A DNA stretch of 13,904 nt, from the NCBI GenBank assembly GCA_020633955.1, contig JACKCP010000030.1, positions 1-13,904 on the forward strand, given 5' to 3'. This stretch comes from Desulfobacteraceae bacterium. Lineage in GTDB: Bacteria; Desulfobacterota; Desulfobacteria; Desulfobacterales; JACKCP01. The notes below the pieces were generated by a model. The model was not told the DNA's origin. It searched no databases and was given only the letters and a program-made list of their open reading frames with translations. This document shows positions 13,863 to 13,904 of this stretch, in pieces. The translations under genes were made by a program, and so were the position numbers. Numbering within the stretch: position 1 is the first letter of the stretch; the number at the start of each line of letters is the position of its first letter.

Positions 13863-13904
13863 CAGGCTTAAAAGTTTTTAAAGATTCAAACTGGCAGAAC
13901 CTTT
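13841..13904 (+). CDS. Start of an unidentified protein (3' end outside window)
   Basis: The frame MFDTCPVTGLKVFKDSNWQN is open to the right edge, and GGA lies seven bases before the ATG. The CPVTGL opening with a later tryptophan resembles the beginning of some bacterial sensor proteins, but 21 codons are too few to assign a family. It overlaps the Rpn remnant by 22 bases. Confidence 0.4.
   Translation, partial: MFDTCPVTGLKVFKDSNWQNL

Overview
The window is AT-rich chromosomal DNA, most likely from a sulfate-reducing deltaproteobacterium of the Desulfobacterales type. This placement is an inference from the gene mix: a 7TM-DISM protein with the LLPICSSCKKIRDD-type cysteine tail, a NIT-domain chemoreceptor, and multicopy AAA-ATPase-like/PD-(D/E)XK (DUF1703) genes next to YefM/YoeB and Rpn debris. 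No rRNA or tRNA gene was seen.

Layout: (1) 3-875, the C-terminal part of a type I restriction HsdR subunit, entering from the left edge. (2) 1127-2023, an unrecognised 298-residue protein on the minus strand. (3) 2118-3316, fragments and one full copy of a repeated module (DUF1703 gene plus a 125-residue protein), then a roughly 144-bp imperfect palindrome that looks like an insertion. (4) 3333-5586, a membrane chemoreceptor with its own terminator and promoter. (5) 5703-7175, an IS3-family insertion sequence. Its 3' tail carries an unusual GC-rich, strongly foldable stretch. (6) 7189-7280, the trailing end of a CRISPR array: one full repeat, one spacer and one degenerate repeat, squeezed between the IS and the next repeat module. 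(7) 7279-9764, the intact DUF1703 gene, three short gene remnants, a broken yoeB toxin gene, and the second full copy of the 125-residue gene. (8) 9853-11373, a 7TM-DISM receptor with no usual output domain, divergent from a TetR-family regulator and an amidase (11454-13579) that form a two-gene operon. (9) 13622-13904, an inverted repeat, an Rpn-type nuclease remnant and the start of one further reading frame.

How it works together: the middle of the window (about 2.1-9.8 kb) reads as a decayed accessory or defence island. Restriction, CRISPR and toxin-antitoxin parts are present mostly as broken pieces between recombining repeats and an IS. The chemoreceptor, the 7TM-DISM protein and the tetR-amidase operon look intact and functional. 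The least explained items are the hairpin-rich island in the IS tail, the palindromic element (whose probable empty site is visible at the paralogous locus), and the repeated DUF1703/125-residue pair.
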